Shown in pieces: positions 52,352-64,000 of a stretch of 64,000 nucleotides of DNA. Position 1 is the first letter of the stretch, and each line of letters starts with the position of its first letter. Position numbers and translations under genes: made by a program. The DNA lies in NCBI GenBank assembly GCA_964020155.1, contig OZ026570.1:1849721-1913720 (forward strand), given 5' to 3'. A model generated the notes under the pieces. That model worked only from the letters and a program-made list of their open reading frames with translations, ran no database searches and was not told where the DNA came from. This stretch comes from Chondrilla cf. caribensis (Eukaryota; Porifera; Demospongiae; Chondrillida; Chondrillidae).

Positions 52352-52632
52352 TTGATAGATCGAACGGGATGGCTAGAATTTCACTGGAAAGGGACGATCG
52401 AATTCGAACGTATCGATATAGAATTAAACCCTTCCCTCAAGCCATCAACGAAACGAATTTCACATTCATTTTGATAGATCGAACGGGACGGCTAGAATTT
52501 CACTGGAAAGGGACGATCGAATTCGAACGTATCGATATAGAATTAAACCCTTCCCTCAAGCCATCAACGAAACGAATTTCACATTGATAGATCGAACGGG
52601 AGGGCTAGAATTTCACTGGGAAGGGACGATTG
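52352..52632 (+). repeat. tandem repeat, periods 119 and 113 bp
   Basis: Units start TTGATAGATCGAACGGG at 52352, 52471 and 52584; the third is partial. The units contain CGAATTCGAACGTATCGATA and differ at very few bases. Confidence 0.9.
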
Positions 52633-52898
52633 GATCGCTCTCCTACTAAAGACGGTCGGGTTAGTTATCTTCTGAATAGAGACATTTGGGCCAGGTATCT
52701 AGTAGATAGAGACTGACAACGGTGGCTTACTTCAAGACTTGTATCTTGTACCAAGCAGCTTGGCTCTCGAAACAATCCGGCAATTCGTATAGCTAATAGT
52801 CTTAGAACTACATTTGGACGGTTAACAATCGATTTATCCATATAACTTGAGAGAAAGAACAAGTTAAATGAAGACAGGCGGTCGAAACAAGTAACCTA

Positions 52899-52925
52899 CA
52901 TCCTCAGGCTGCGCCTTCGGATGTC
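52899..52925. repeat. short hairpin with GC core
   Basis: ACATCC (52899-52904) pairs with GGATGT (52920-52925) around AGGCTGCGCCT. The design resembles the core of the next hairpin. Confidence 0.6.
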
Positions 52926-52945
52926 TTGCATCATGGTACAAGATA

Positions 52946-53040
52946 GTTATACAATGGGAACGGAAGGTTTAGCGATCAACACCATCGGGCTCCGCCCTCA
53001 GGTGTTTAAATCGCTAAACCTTCCGTTCCCATTGTATAAC
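52946..53040. repeat. perfect 31-bp-arm hairpin with GC core
   Basis: Arms 52946-52976 and 53010-53040 are exact complements. The 33-base interior has a further AACACC/GGTGTT stem and a GGGCTCCGCCC tip. Confidence 0.92.
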
Positions 53041-55060
53041 CTATACTTATCGGTAATTTCGGAGTTCTTAGCTACTACTTACAGCCATGCATACACACAG
53101 ACCATCAATCTAAAAATTGCCTAGCAATCTTTTGATGAACGCTAATACGGTAATCCCATGTCGAGTAAGAAATAAAGTTAACTCAATGTAATTATCATCT
53201 ATAGCAACGTATATATAGATATCCATACAGTTGCAAGGCGGAAACTTAATTAAATTTCAGCACGGAATCGGAATCAGAAACTGGAAACTGCGGACCTTAG
53301 ACTCAAAAGTCCTGCATGATATATTGATTTCGAGGTTTGAACTGGTTTACGAACGATAAAGTGAGTGGTTTTTCCAATTCTTAGTTGAAAAGTATAATTA
53401 TTTACGTTATTCTTCATCTTTACTTTTAGAAGTCACATTCATGCAATTATAATCTGTTTTTGGAGAATCTCATCCCATCCGGTACGTGTCATGGGGAATG
53501 TAGGTTCTTTTTAGCATCCCCTAGTAAGTTTAAATATTTTGACTGACGTGTTTCGAGGATCACTTCCCTAAATTTAGTCAATGTCGTGAACATTTATTGT
53601 TCGACTATAATCTCTAAACTATGGATACGGTTAGTATAGGGAACAGTGTGGGAATCATCGCAATATTCCCGAATTAACAGTTATAGTATAATTGTATGTG
53701 GCATAAATTGAATGTGTCTAGATGTATACAATGGTTTGGATTAGTATGTATGTTATTTCATAGTTTGAGTTATGAAAACCTATACTTCAAGGGCCACTGG
53801 CACTTTTCATATAGTGTGTCATATAGATACCTGGGCATCTTAACATGTGTATATATCCCCAATTCCCCATGCATGGATAGTGGGGAGATGGTAATATCTT
53901 TGGGTTTTGCTGTTTACATAAATACTGTGACATCTTTTATGACTTCATTCAACTTTTTACAAAATACATATTGTGTGTATCTTACGATGAAGTCCCTGTA
54001 GACAAAGACAGTAATACTACAGACAAACCGACAAGACTGTCCAACGTCTGACACCAATAATGTTTATATACCTCAGGCTATATTGACACAGAGCTTTGAA
54101 CCCGATGCCAGCAAAAGTGATGAAAAGCTACAGGATATTTCCAACAAGGTATAATGATGATGACAAGCAAGTTACTGCAGTAATAATTTGTTTATTGTTA
54201 TTGCACCAACCAATTGAATCCTCGGTATTTTTCTAACTTATAGCTATAATGATAGTCACTGTATAGTCCACCACACAGCAAAAGGAACCCAGACTTGGTA
54301 TTGAGTTGGTATAGGCCCCTCCCCTAACAACTATACACACAAGCACACACATACACATGTACACAAATGCAATCTTTAAGTATGTACACATACAAACTTT
54401 ATTATGTCTCATATTATATAATCCATTCATATTTTACATCGTACTGAAATTCACCCAGCACACCTACCCATACATAGAGACCGTCATTTTAGGCATGGTG
54501 TGTAAACTGCAGTAGACACACTGATCATGTTGCCAATCCACCTTGCGCATATCAGCTGCTCATGCATGTGTGTGAGCATTAAGATGAATTGTTATTGTGT
54601 ATCATTAGGTGCCAAGTAAAATAATATGACATTGTACTATCTGTAATTGCTAGCATCTTGTTACCTTTACATGAATAAATTGAGATTATATGAATATAAA
54701 AATGAATCCTATTGTGACATTTCTTTTTAAAGTACATCTGATTGGTTAAAAAGGTGCAAATTAATAACCAGTTCCTCTAGATACTACCTTCCTATACTCA
54801 ACATATGACGCATAATTAGACAGCCATAGCAAGCCAAACTATAACTGACACATGATAGAAGTTTAACACATATTATACATATTATACCTAATTATAGCAC
54901 ACACAAGTACATACCCAACTTACATGTATGTACTCACATGTACATGCTTACACACAAGCATACATTTGACTCCAGCCGGGTAATAGATTCAGTTGAGATC
55001 TCCTATAGAAACCCCTCCATCTTCCACACTCAATCCTGAGTGTGGCTGTCCTACCTTCGA
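53041..55060. other. intergenic, no gene seen
   Basis: No coding or repeat signal I can support. Confidence 0.45.
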
Positions 55061-55066
55061 TCTCCT

Positions 55067-55125
55067 ATAGATGGGATCATTCAGTGGAAGATTGGTCATA
55101 GGACAAATTTAAAATTACCCTGTAG
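55067..55125 (-). pseudogene. fragment of the gene A/B FN3 exon
   Basis: GGGATCATTCAGTGGAAGAT and then TTGGTC...AAATTTAAAATTACC matches part of 57549-57600. It is a third, isolated scrap of the terminal exon. Confidence 0.6.
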
Positions 55126-55969
55126 TGTATCAACCCCTAGCAGTAATTTTGTTTGTTACTGCATGTAACTCTATTTTTACTAGTGAATGTTTGGATTGGG
55201 TGGCAAAAACGTTGAATAAGTGTATAACGTATTATTTATGTGTGCGTAACTATAGTTATATATGTGAATGAAATTTAATGGTGATGCAAATCCATGCAAA
55301 CAGTAATCTTTATGCAATTGGACAAAATCCCAAATTAGTATGTATAATAATAGTGTTGTAATGAGCAATATAATATGATAATTGGATACACACACGTCAG
55401 TTTGCTGAGTCCATTCATTCCAATGACTATGACCAAAAAGAATGTTTGGATTCATCAGGCTTCAGGAGAGTACTTAGTTGATGTAGATTCTGCTACAATG
55501 GTATACCATGCATGCCTATAGTATAATTTATAGAATGTGGTATGTGTGGTAGATGATACATTTGAAGAGCACGGTATATACATGATTATGTTGTGTCAAA
55601 GAATACTACCTATACATATTCATAAATATACTGTACTTTTGGTGAAAATATAATACTCCTGGACAAAGTGGAGACACTGTCAGGTTCGGGAGCTAACACC
55701 CACTTATAAACCAAATCCGTCAATTTTTGTTTATATTGCCTATATTATATTCAATATTAAATAATACTAATAAAGCTTGTAAATGCTTACTTATGTACAT
55801 TGTATCATTAAAGTTTTTAATAATATATAACATTATCATTACAATAATATATAGGGTGCAAAAATATGTATATTCGGCTAACATGTAAAATTGAACAGTT
55901 TATCTTGGTCTTTGGGTACATACAACTTGGCATAGCTAGGTAATAGAACTCAGTATGCCAGGCCAGATA

Positions 55970-56100
55970 TGGAAGCACACATATTATGTATGCCCTCATG
56001 AAGGCTGGAAGGTCTAACACATTACTGTTACATGATGTTGAATTGTTATCCAACCTGTAGCCATCACGGCACTCACAACAGTGGCTAAGCACAACAACTA
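55970..56100 (-). pseudogene. decayed EGF exon (fossil) beyond gene B
   Basis: One frame still reads CCECRDGYRLDNNSTSC, matching [16 protein letters not shown] of gene A exon 15. The N-terminal half is gone. It occupies the same place relative to gene B as the 29101 fossil does to gene A. Confidence 0.65.
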
Positions 56101-56448
56101 GCAAGCTGAAGCCAAGCCATATAATGATTTGTGTGTGCATGTTTGTGGGTGGGTGTGGGTGAGTGTCTGCTATGCAGCACACAAAACTAAATCCATAAAG
56201 GAAGGGGTAAGAAAAAGATCAGGAAATAATCATTAAAAAAGTCAGAGCAGAGACTAAATTACGTAATTCTTTAAAGAATGACTAATACCCCCTTACCCCT
56301 GACTGCAAGCAAAACATGGAGTGTTCGGGATATGTGTGTATGTAAGGGCAATATTCTGTTCATTATGTAGGTACATTGTCGTAGTATGTACATGCACATA
56401 ATATATACAAATGTACATTCATGGATTTACATTTGCACATGATCCGTG

Positions 56449-56618
<170 letters not shown>

Positions 56619-56639
56619 CATAATATGTGTACCTGTGAT

Positions 56640-57420
56640 ATGTGTGTGTGCATATACACATGTTGGGCAGTTATATCAAAGGAGGTTGTATATTATTATC
56701 TATTATATGTATATATGGCTGAAAAGAATGGGAGGGAACATGATGTAAAGGCAATGTTACTACAGACAAAGGGAAACACAACATCTCCAACAAGGGAGGG
56801 AGACAGGGGAATTAAGAGAAATGCCCGTTGCCTTCAACCTTTAAAAGAAACCTATATAAAGTGGGTGTGGAATTTGGCCCTGATGTGCATATTTCATACA
56901 AATAATATGCAAATATAGTAACATCCACAAATATATGCATACATACAATGACATAATTACAAGTAAATTTGTGTACATAAGTGTGTACACATGTTAAAAG
57001 ATTTGAACTGCATCCATTTTATGTATATTGGTCTTATTTTTGGAGTATTGTTCTTTTGAATGATATGTAGCTAATATGATATTTAAGATTTTAAATGTTG
57101 CTCTGTTGACTTTAATAGTGTATATTACTATAAATATGAGTGCATGTACGTTATCGTACAGCTTGAACATTGGTATTAATAATTGTGATTGCTTTTGATA
57201 CATATTTAGTGTTAATGGAAAACACTAAAATATCCAACTGGGGTCTACATGAAGAGTGTTATAGTATTAATATAACGCTGTTTCTGACACATATACTTAA
57301 TAGTGCACTAATTGCAATGATTAAAGTGTAATCATGTTTCAATTAAGTAACTCATCTAACTCTCACACTATGATTATTTTGTCAAACCTATATAAGTAGC
57401 ACGCGAATTGAGATTTGGAA
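56640..57420. other. gene B 3' flank
   Basis: No gene. It parallels 29.4-30.0 kb next to gene A. Confidence 0.5.
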
Positions 57421-60400
57421 TCACACATTCAATTTGGCCGGATTTCCAAATTGTCCACCAATTTTCATCCGCACTTGAATCTCGTACTTTGCTCCAGGTA
57501 CAGGCAGGTGGAGACTGAAGGCCATAGATTTAGTTGAGATCATTCGAATGGGATCATTCAGTGGAGGATTGGTCTGGTAGAGTAAAATTTGAAATTCCTC
57601 GAAATCATCCCGGAGTGCACCTGGGACCATCATTAAGAATGATACGAATGTCGTGGTTTTAGCAACCAGTGTGAGTATTGGACCCTGAACTGGAGAATGG
57701 AGAGGAAGTAAATGAACTTTATAAGTACCCTGGTTGCACTTCTATCACTCTGTACACTATGTCACCTTCTATTATATAAGTACATAATACTGGTGTGTAT
57801 AGATTTCATGTGAGCTGCAAGGCACTTATTAGGTATATTCAACTCTAGCTATGTATGATTATATATAGCAGCTGTGTACAGTGGAACCTAGGTAATCTGA
57901 CTTCTGAATAATCCGGGATGTACATATATAATTGTATGGTATAGGAACAAAATTCTACTAAACATTATAAATTGACCAACTTTACTCTCAAATGACAATT
58001 GTATGCTTGATATCATCTACATCCTTTTGCTAAGTGCTACACCAAAGCTGATAATACACCACAATTCTCACAAAAATCAATTATAATTGTGGTGGATTGA
58101 ATTGTTTATATCAATAATATTATTACAATGGAATATACATCTTTCTTACCGCATGTCTTCTGGTTATTTCCCAATTTGAGTGCTATTGGGCATTTACAAT
58201 GATAAGATCCTGCTGTGTTCTTACATTTATGACTACACTTGTGGGTACCTCTTGTACATTCGTCAATATCTACAATAGGTGTACAATATGCACATAGTAT
58301 AGAATGATGAAATTGTCTGTTAACCGCATTGGCATATGTATAAGTACGTATGTGTACATACTCTGTGTACAGTTTGCGATGATGTAACGCTCACAGACTA
58401 AAGCAAAGGCAGTTTCAGGACCTACTATACACCCACTTGATAACCAAAACCATTAATACTCTCTCAGATTGTCCACTCTATTATCATCAAATTAAATGCC
58501 AATTGCAAAGACTGGAATTACATGCTTTCTATTTCCAATCATTGCAATTAAATATTATTATAGGATGAAGCATCTCCATATGGCCACTGTTCATCTTCAT
58601 TCTTGGATACATTATTGGCAGGGGTAATAGAACTTTATGTACCAAGCTATGTAGGAGTGGAGATGTAGAAAATATTCATATTTATTGTCAGTGTATAGAA
58701 ATATTAACACATTTATGTACCTTTCAGGGGATGTATACAGATCCATGACTACATCAAGAATATCTGTTTATGACAAGATTAAAGACAATCACCATTCTGT
58801 AGCAGTATGTAATGGCTAAAACTGTTAGAAAAACTATCTACCTACAATGTCGTAAGGAATGGGATGAATGTATGCAAAAGCCCAGTACATATGAATGTGT
58901 ATAAGAAAATTGATGCACTAATTGACTGGTTCTCTCACCGTCATATTTCCTACTGTTATTACTCAGTTCATAACCACTAGGACATTTACAATAGTATGAT
59001 CCTTCATCTATGACTATAGCCATCCCCCATGCATTCATCAATATCTGTTCATAAGTAAAAATTGACAAACTTAAAAACAAATTAATTTGTGATATATATT
59101 TTCAATGATTATTGGAGATCGATGCTTTTCTGAATCATCATTGCATGTTTGAATGTGTGTGTATGTATGTGCATGTGCACAAAATGTGGAATTGTTTAAG
59201 TTAATATATAGATTGAGCCATGACTAGAGTACTAGATTACTCAGTTCATAACCATTAGGACATGTACAGTAGTATAATCCTTCAGTGTTGTTACATCCAT
59301 GACTACAGCCATCAATATCCCTCATGCATTCATCAATATCTGTTCACAAGTGAAATAACAAATATAATCAATTTTGGATTTTACTTTGCAGATTAATTTG
59401 ATATTAATCAACTCCAAATTGTTTCAGAAGATACCTGTGTTTGTGTGTGTGTTGTGTTTGTGTACAGAATGTAGAATTGTTCAAACAGATTGAGTCATGT
59501 TCACTCACCCACACATGTCCTTGAGTCATTACTCAGTTCATAACCACTAGGACATGTACAATAGTATGATCCTCCAGTGTTGTTACATCCCTCGCTACAG
59601 CCATCAATGTCCTTTGTGTATTCATTAATATCTGTTTACAAGGGGGGACGAAAAAGAACGGAAAACGAAATTAATTTCAGATATAAAATTTAATTTTACA
59701 GATTAAGTACGTCCATTGTTCAAATCTTGATAAAACATTTAAATGTGTGTATACGTACTGTATGTGTCGGTGTGTACAAGTGCAGAATGAGTTCATACTT
59801 CTCAATTCTGCATTCTGCTGTTGCAGCCTATCAAAAAGTGATAGACCTTCCTGGTTTTCAAATTGTCTTTTTTGTCTCCTTGAAGTACCTGCTAAATCCA
59901 TGCTCAAAAATTCCAAAAATATTGTTTCAGCTCTGCTTAAGGAATAAGCAATATTGTGGAAGTCAAATAATGTAGTCAAAGAGCTACTGGAACCATTTGC
60001 AAACATCAGTGTTATTTGTAAGATGAGAGCTGAAGGGGATTCTCCACGAATAGTTGTCAAAAAGTCAATACTAGATATTTCAAATAAATTGTTGGAAGAT
60101 TTCAGGAGCTCTGCAAGTTTCAAACCTGCTCGATTCACATCTTCTATGTATTGTAAGTCTTGGACTTCAACACTTTCAGTCAAAGCATCACAATCTTCAG
60201 TGAGTTGATCGACTTTACTTTGAGATACATCCAGAGATGCCTGCAACCGATCTCTCCTCAAGTTGGCAGCTGCGAGATTTTGCTGTAATTGTTGTAGATC
60301 ACTCAATACCTTCAAGGCTTCTTGTTCTGTTGAACTGATCTCCTGTAAAATGCTATTTCTGACATTAGTACAGTTGTCGTTTTCATCCACACACGTCCTG

Positions 60401-63400
60401 TCCAGTATGACATCTTTACACTGGGAATAAGTTTGACATGGTCTGATTCTGCTAACCATTTTCTGGTCCACTACACAGTTCACATGGTGTTGAACTATAT
60501 ATTCAGTTACTTCAGCAGTTTGCTGGATTCTGCAGAATGTTTCTATGCTCCTAGGTCCTTCAAAGACAGTCACACGACATGTGCAGCCAGCAAACCCACT
60601 CAAACTACAACCACAATATTGTTGTTCAACTTGAACTCTACTCCATCTCTCACACTCAGTGACTATTTCAGCTACTACCAATGTTCTAACACGTGGTTGG
60701 ATTGTTGTTCTATTGCACGTTCCATTAACGTCTTCCAGTACTATATCAGTACAGTTGTCAGGGACTATGCCAGGTACACAGGTGTAATTGCAGTCCTGTA
60801 TCATACAACTGTCATCAAGCATGGCTTGTATCATATCTCCTTCTCCTCCTAGATCCCTCAATCTTTGACGAGTACTCTGTATGGAATTATTGAGATTGTC
60901 TATTTCCCCAACTGTAGCATTGAACATACGAGATAACATTTTCACTTCTTCTTGAGCACGCTCCTTCTCGTCAGTCAAACGCTTTGTCACTTGAAGTACT
61001 TCATCTAGTGCCATACGAGCCGAATTCACTCTCTGAGTAGCTGTTTCAGCTATGCTTCTAAGTCTTGTGTGTGTTCTGTTTTCAAGGATGGTGATTAAGC
61101 TTCTGTCAGGATTCTTGTTAGCACTCCCTTCAACCAGATAACTAGTACTTTCCCACTCCTTCTTACCAGAGGAAGAGATTTCTAAGTGGAAAGGGTATTC
61201 ACCAAACAAATCTACATCGGCGCTCAACTTGAGACCGTCTTGTGATGTGATTGTAATGTCAGTAGTGAAGGTGGTTTCAAACATCATCATTTTTACATCA
61301 CTTATCACTGCCGCAAAACTGTTCGCATCCACGTTCAGCCCGTAAGTAATCCTATTTGACTCAGGTAGTACCCCAAAGTGACCTAATTGTAGATTGTGAG
61401 TACTTTTAGCTATGCCAATAACTGGAAATGGCAGAATGATATCATCAACAGTCTCTGGTAGACAGTCTGCAGAAGACTGCCTCCCAAAATACACCTCTTG
61501 GGTCATTCCCTTGATCTGCTGATCTACAACAGGTCCGGTGAAGAGTAGACGTTCTATTCTCAAGTAGTGGCAAGAGGAGGACAGGATCATTCCATTAACA
61601 ATTGCAGTTGAATTGGTATACAAAGCATAGGACAGGTCACAGTCAAATTGGTACCGATCACCATGACGGAGGTTTGGAGGGATTTCAAGGAAAGAGGTCA
61701 GGACACTTGTTTCTCTTGTGAAGAGATTGTCATTAAGTTTCCCTCTCAGTGTGCTTAGGCCACATTTGTCTTCCTGAGATGGACCTACATTGAATAAAAT
61801 ACATCACATATGCATTCAACGAATGATTAATCAGCCATGTATGATACCCATGTATACGTACATGTACACATGATTATATTTTTGAATTAATCCATTTATA
61901 CTCTTTGAAAATCCAATGAAATCCATGTACTAAGTGCCTAAAACTATTCTTTATTGTACTCACCTCCAAGAGCCAGCTGTATATTTTCTTCTGTAAAGCC
62001 TGTCATTCTGTAAGCAATTCTATTGGAAACTCTCAATGTGAATTGAAGATTGCCTTGCATTTGACCCTCATTCAGGTTGGTTAATCCTTCATCAAACAGC
62101 TGTGAAAACGAAAGATCAATTAGTATTAATTACTACATACATAGATAAATATAAAATGACAGAGGAAATAGTAATACGCTGCTATATCCTATGAACCAGT
62201 ATTATTATGAAACACATCATAAATACCATACTCGCCCTAATGTATTGACACTTTATTTTGGGAAGTTTGTAACCAACTTTTACAAAATGTAAATAAACTC
62301 ACATTATCATAACCTTCAATTTCAAATCCTGCAATTCCAGAGAAATGATAGGATAACATCACAGATCCAAAGGTTGCTGTTAGTTCCAAGCCACCCTTTA
62401 ATAACATCCGAAAACCCTCAACCCTCTCAGTTGTTCCTAATGCAAGATTTGCACCTCTTGATAAAGCCATACCAATAAGACACCACCCTCGGCTAGCATA
62501 ATTTTGCATCACTGGAATGTTGTTTTTGAGGATATCTGGAAAACTAATGAAAATGGGTGAATCCAGACCAGAACACAAGTCCACAGATAAGCAAAGGGGA
62601 TTTGTGCTAACAGACAGTGGAAGTTCATCTTTGTTTATGTTCAGTTTGGCTAAACCTTCATAAGTGAGAACAGAATATGTTGGTGACTCACTCCCTAGGA
62701 TTTTCCCTTCTGGGAATGAAGAACAGGCCTCGCTATTGAGAGTGGTGGACAGTTCAATTATGTGACTGGAAATTGAATACGTGTGATCACTCGGTTGAGA
62801 ACTGACTTGAAACCAACTGGGGAAGAAGCCACGTGTGTTATTCAAAAATGTTGTAACCAGAGCTTCAGTTTCATAGAACCCTTTAATGTTCTGTGGCCTA
62901 GGTTCATATTTTCCACAGGAGGAACATGAACTGCAATTGTTTTTTTGGTCAGAAAATGTAAAGGAAGTAGAATCATTGTCCACAATGCGAGCACTACCAA
63001 CAGACAAGGGGATCACAAGGTCATTGTATTTGCTGAATACTATCCCTGATGTTTGATGGATATTGCCGTTGCTCTCCCAAGAGCATGTCGACATGAAAGT
63101 GACATCGTTTCCTGAATTGCATGATATCTTAGGGCTTGCTGGACAGCATCCTGGCTGCATTATCCCAGGCATCAAACCAAACTGTTCAAAATAATTCACT
63201 ACTTTAACAGAAGGATCTGAAACTACTATCAGTTGTGTGCCTGGGTTGATGAAAGCATTTCTGTTAGAACCTCCCAATGTAATAGACATCTGGAAAATTC
63301 CCTCCCTCTTTGAAGATAAGGTTATCGAGTGCAAACGTTGGTATCCATCATGATGGACTGATATCTTACTTGGTTTTACATTCAGGTCTTGTGGGGAAAC

Positions 63401-63621
63401 AAAGGATATATCAACATTCTCATCAGGTCTGGACACTTCCACGGTAAAAGTGAATGGCACAGACAGATTCAGTGATGGGATCTCCGGCAGGTGGATGGTA
63501 CCATATTGACAGGAGTCTCCAGTGTACCCAGTGCCAAAGCAGTTACATTCATAGCTCTCCCTATCATCAGATGAGCAAATGCCTCCATGGTTGCAAGGAG
63601 AAGAATCACAAGCATCTCCCT
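57421..63621 (-). CDS. gene B: partial, shortened paralogue of gene A
   Basis: Usable exons from 5': 63621-62303, 62099-61964, 61784-59799, 59631-59509, 58269-58150, 57689-57421. The 5' end lies beyond the window. Joined, they give 1,316 codons without a stop. They match gene A exons 11, 12, the first half of 13, one EGF, exon 18 and exon 23. Gene B keeps the leading EGF, the unrecognised region, coil, Cys-rich block, second coil and RRQKRQ site. It loses everything from just after LRSMN: both Ig domains, the SEA-like part and GCC2/3. A GTATGA donor at 59799/59798 keeps the frame. Its first EGF has Tyr for the first Cys (NINEYTKD). Either a shorter functional protein or a decaying copy. Confidence 0.65.
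57879..57945. mobile_element. possible pogo/Tigger-like terminal fragment
   Basis: CAGTGGAACCTAGGTAATCTGACTTCTGAATAATCCGG-type start, seen from 57879, is typical of such termini. Only one end was found, in a gene B intron. Confidence 0.35.
58939..59044 (-). pseudogene. gene B degenerate EGF exon 2
   Basis: Compared with gene A exon 17 it has lost bases in the middle, so the frame breaks, and has Tyr codons in place of two cysteines (GDGYSH, SRKYDG). Acceptor and donor remain. Confidence 0.7.
59229..59339 (-). pseudogene. gene B degenerate EGF exon 1
   Basis: Starts [16 protein letters not shown] but after GYELSN the last cysteine and the donor are replaced by LVL and a stop. Skipping it leaves the frame intact. 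Confidence 0.7.
59799..61784 (-). CDS. gene B exon matching first half of gene A exon 13
   Basis: 662 codons of clear homology ([58 protein letters not shown]). Homology stops abruptly near 59800, where gene A continues TFFKGLSNAL. Without splicing the frame runs into intron-like sequence and stops at 59677. Confidence 0.82.
62303..63621 (-). CDS. gene B exon matching gene A exon 11
   Basis: Opens with an EGF, then the same strand-rich unknown region ([32 protein letters not shown]). It is nine bases shorter than in gene A, with in-frame changes and no stop, so the reading frame has been kept. Confidence 0.82.
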
Positions 63622-64000
63622 CTATTTAAAAATACATGATAACATTAATTAGATTTGAATACAGTACATCATTTTTAGATACAAATGCAAGTTATCACAT
63701 TTCATTTATTATTGGCAAATTGAGGATCATCTTATTGCAAAATCCGAATTTTGAGGCCAGTAAATCAACATTAAAATAGAGTTAACAAAGTTCATATTGG
63801 CTAATACTGATATCATTTTCATAAAATATGACTATTGCACAACTATAGGAATGTGAGAGGTGGTCTTATTATAGACATATTGATTGACCATCCACTGGGA
63901 CCCATACCAAGACAGCTGAAACATAACCTTAGTTAATTTTAAACATTCCTTTCAAAGAGATCATCATAATCGCCGAGCAAAAACTTTAAGTGGTACCAAA
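63622..64000 (-). other. gene B intron running off the right end
   Basis: AT-rich with no coding signal. In gene A the corresponding intron separates the CCP exon from exon 11. Confidence 0.6.

Noticed and set aside
52369..52587. Open frame with an internal protein repeat
   Set aside because: It reflects the 119-bp tandem DNA repeat; the frame breaks in the third unit and no codon bias or homology was seen.
63454..63639. Plus-strand frame conserved between genes A and B
   Set aside because: Conservation is explained by the minus-strand EGF exon; it is a shadow frame.

Overview
This window looks like nuclear DNA of an early-branching marine animal. A demosponge is my best inference, but nothing in the sequence proves it. 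The evidence is AT-rich intergenic DNA with long (TG)n, (AT)n and (AAT)n runs, GT-AG introns mostly of 60-2,400 bp, large multidomain extracellular proteins built from phase-1 exons (EGF, EMI, CCP, Ig, FN3, VWD/C8/TIL), jacalin-type lectins, and many decayed transposons. I saw no bacterial operons, CRISPR arrays, rRNA or tRNA.

Layout. 0.4-0.6 kb: a doubtful minus-strand exon. 2.1-3.8 kb (minus): a Crypton/DUF3504-type tyrosine recombinase gene interrupted by one frameshift and bracketed by a short repeat. 5.0-5.9 kb (plus): C-terminal exons of a gamma-glutamyl hydrolase. 7.6-10.6 kb: relic of a jacalin-lectin locus, broken by a hairpin-rich insertion. 12.1-19.7 kb (plus): a complete nine-exon gene for a single-pass membrane receptor (signal peptide, Ig, FN3, two VWD-C8-TIL blocks, TM, short tail, 1,060 aa). 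Its first intron is full of inverted repeats. 20.8-21.6 kb: 3' end of a LINE. 21.9-29.4 kb (minus): two tandem 3.6 kb units, each with a secreted two-domain jacalin-type lectin gene (371 aa).

30.0-46.2 kb (minus): a complete 23-exon gene (gene A, 2,659 aa) for a giant secreted matrix-like protein. Order: signal peptide, EMI, EGF, six EGFs (mostly calcium-binding), two CCP, EGF, a large unrecognised region, coiled coil, Cys-rich block, second coiled coil, furin-like site, two Ig, SEA-like stretch, GCC2/GCC3, eight EGFs, FN3. 46.6-50.6 kb: an array of diverged repeat units with a LINE copy and a hairpin-ended MITE. 50.6-57.4 kb: no gene seen; it holds a 119-bp tandem repeat, a perfect 31-bp-arm hairpin, an FN3-exon fragment and an EGF-exon fossil. 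57.4-64 kb (minus): gene B, a partial tandem paralogue of gene A. It lacks the Ig and GCC2/3 part and has decayed EGF exons, yet the remaining exons still splice in frame.

How it fits together. The receptor, the lectins and the two giant EGF/Ig proteins are all secretory-pathway proteins suited to cell-surface or matrix recognition. The lectin units and the A/B genes share fossil sequence: a decayed EGF exon lies next to each lectin unit and next to the 3' end of gene B. One history of local duplication therefore probably produced most of 21-64 kb. Exon coordinates were worked out by hand from splice motifs. For the three complete genes the summed exon lengths give an uninterrupted frame, which supports the models.
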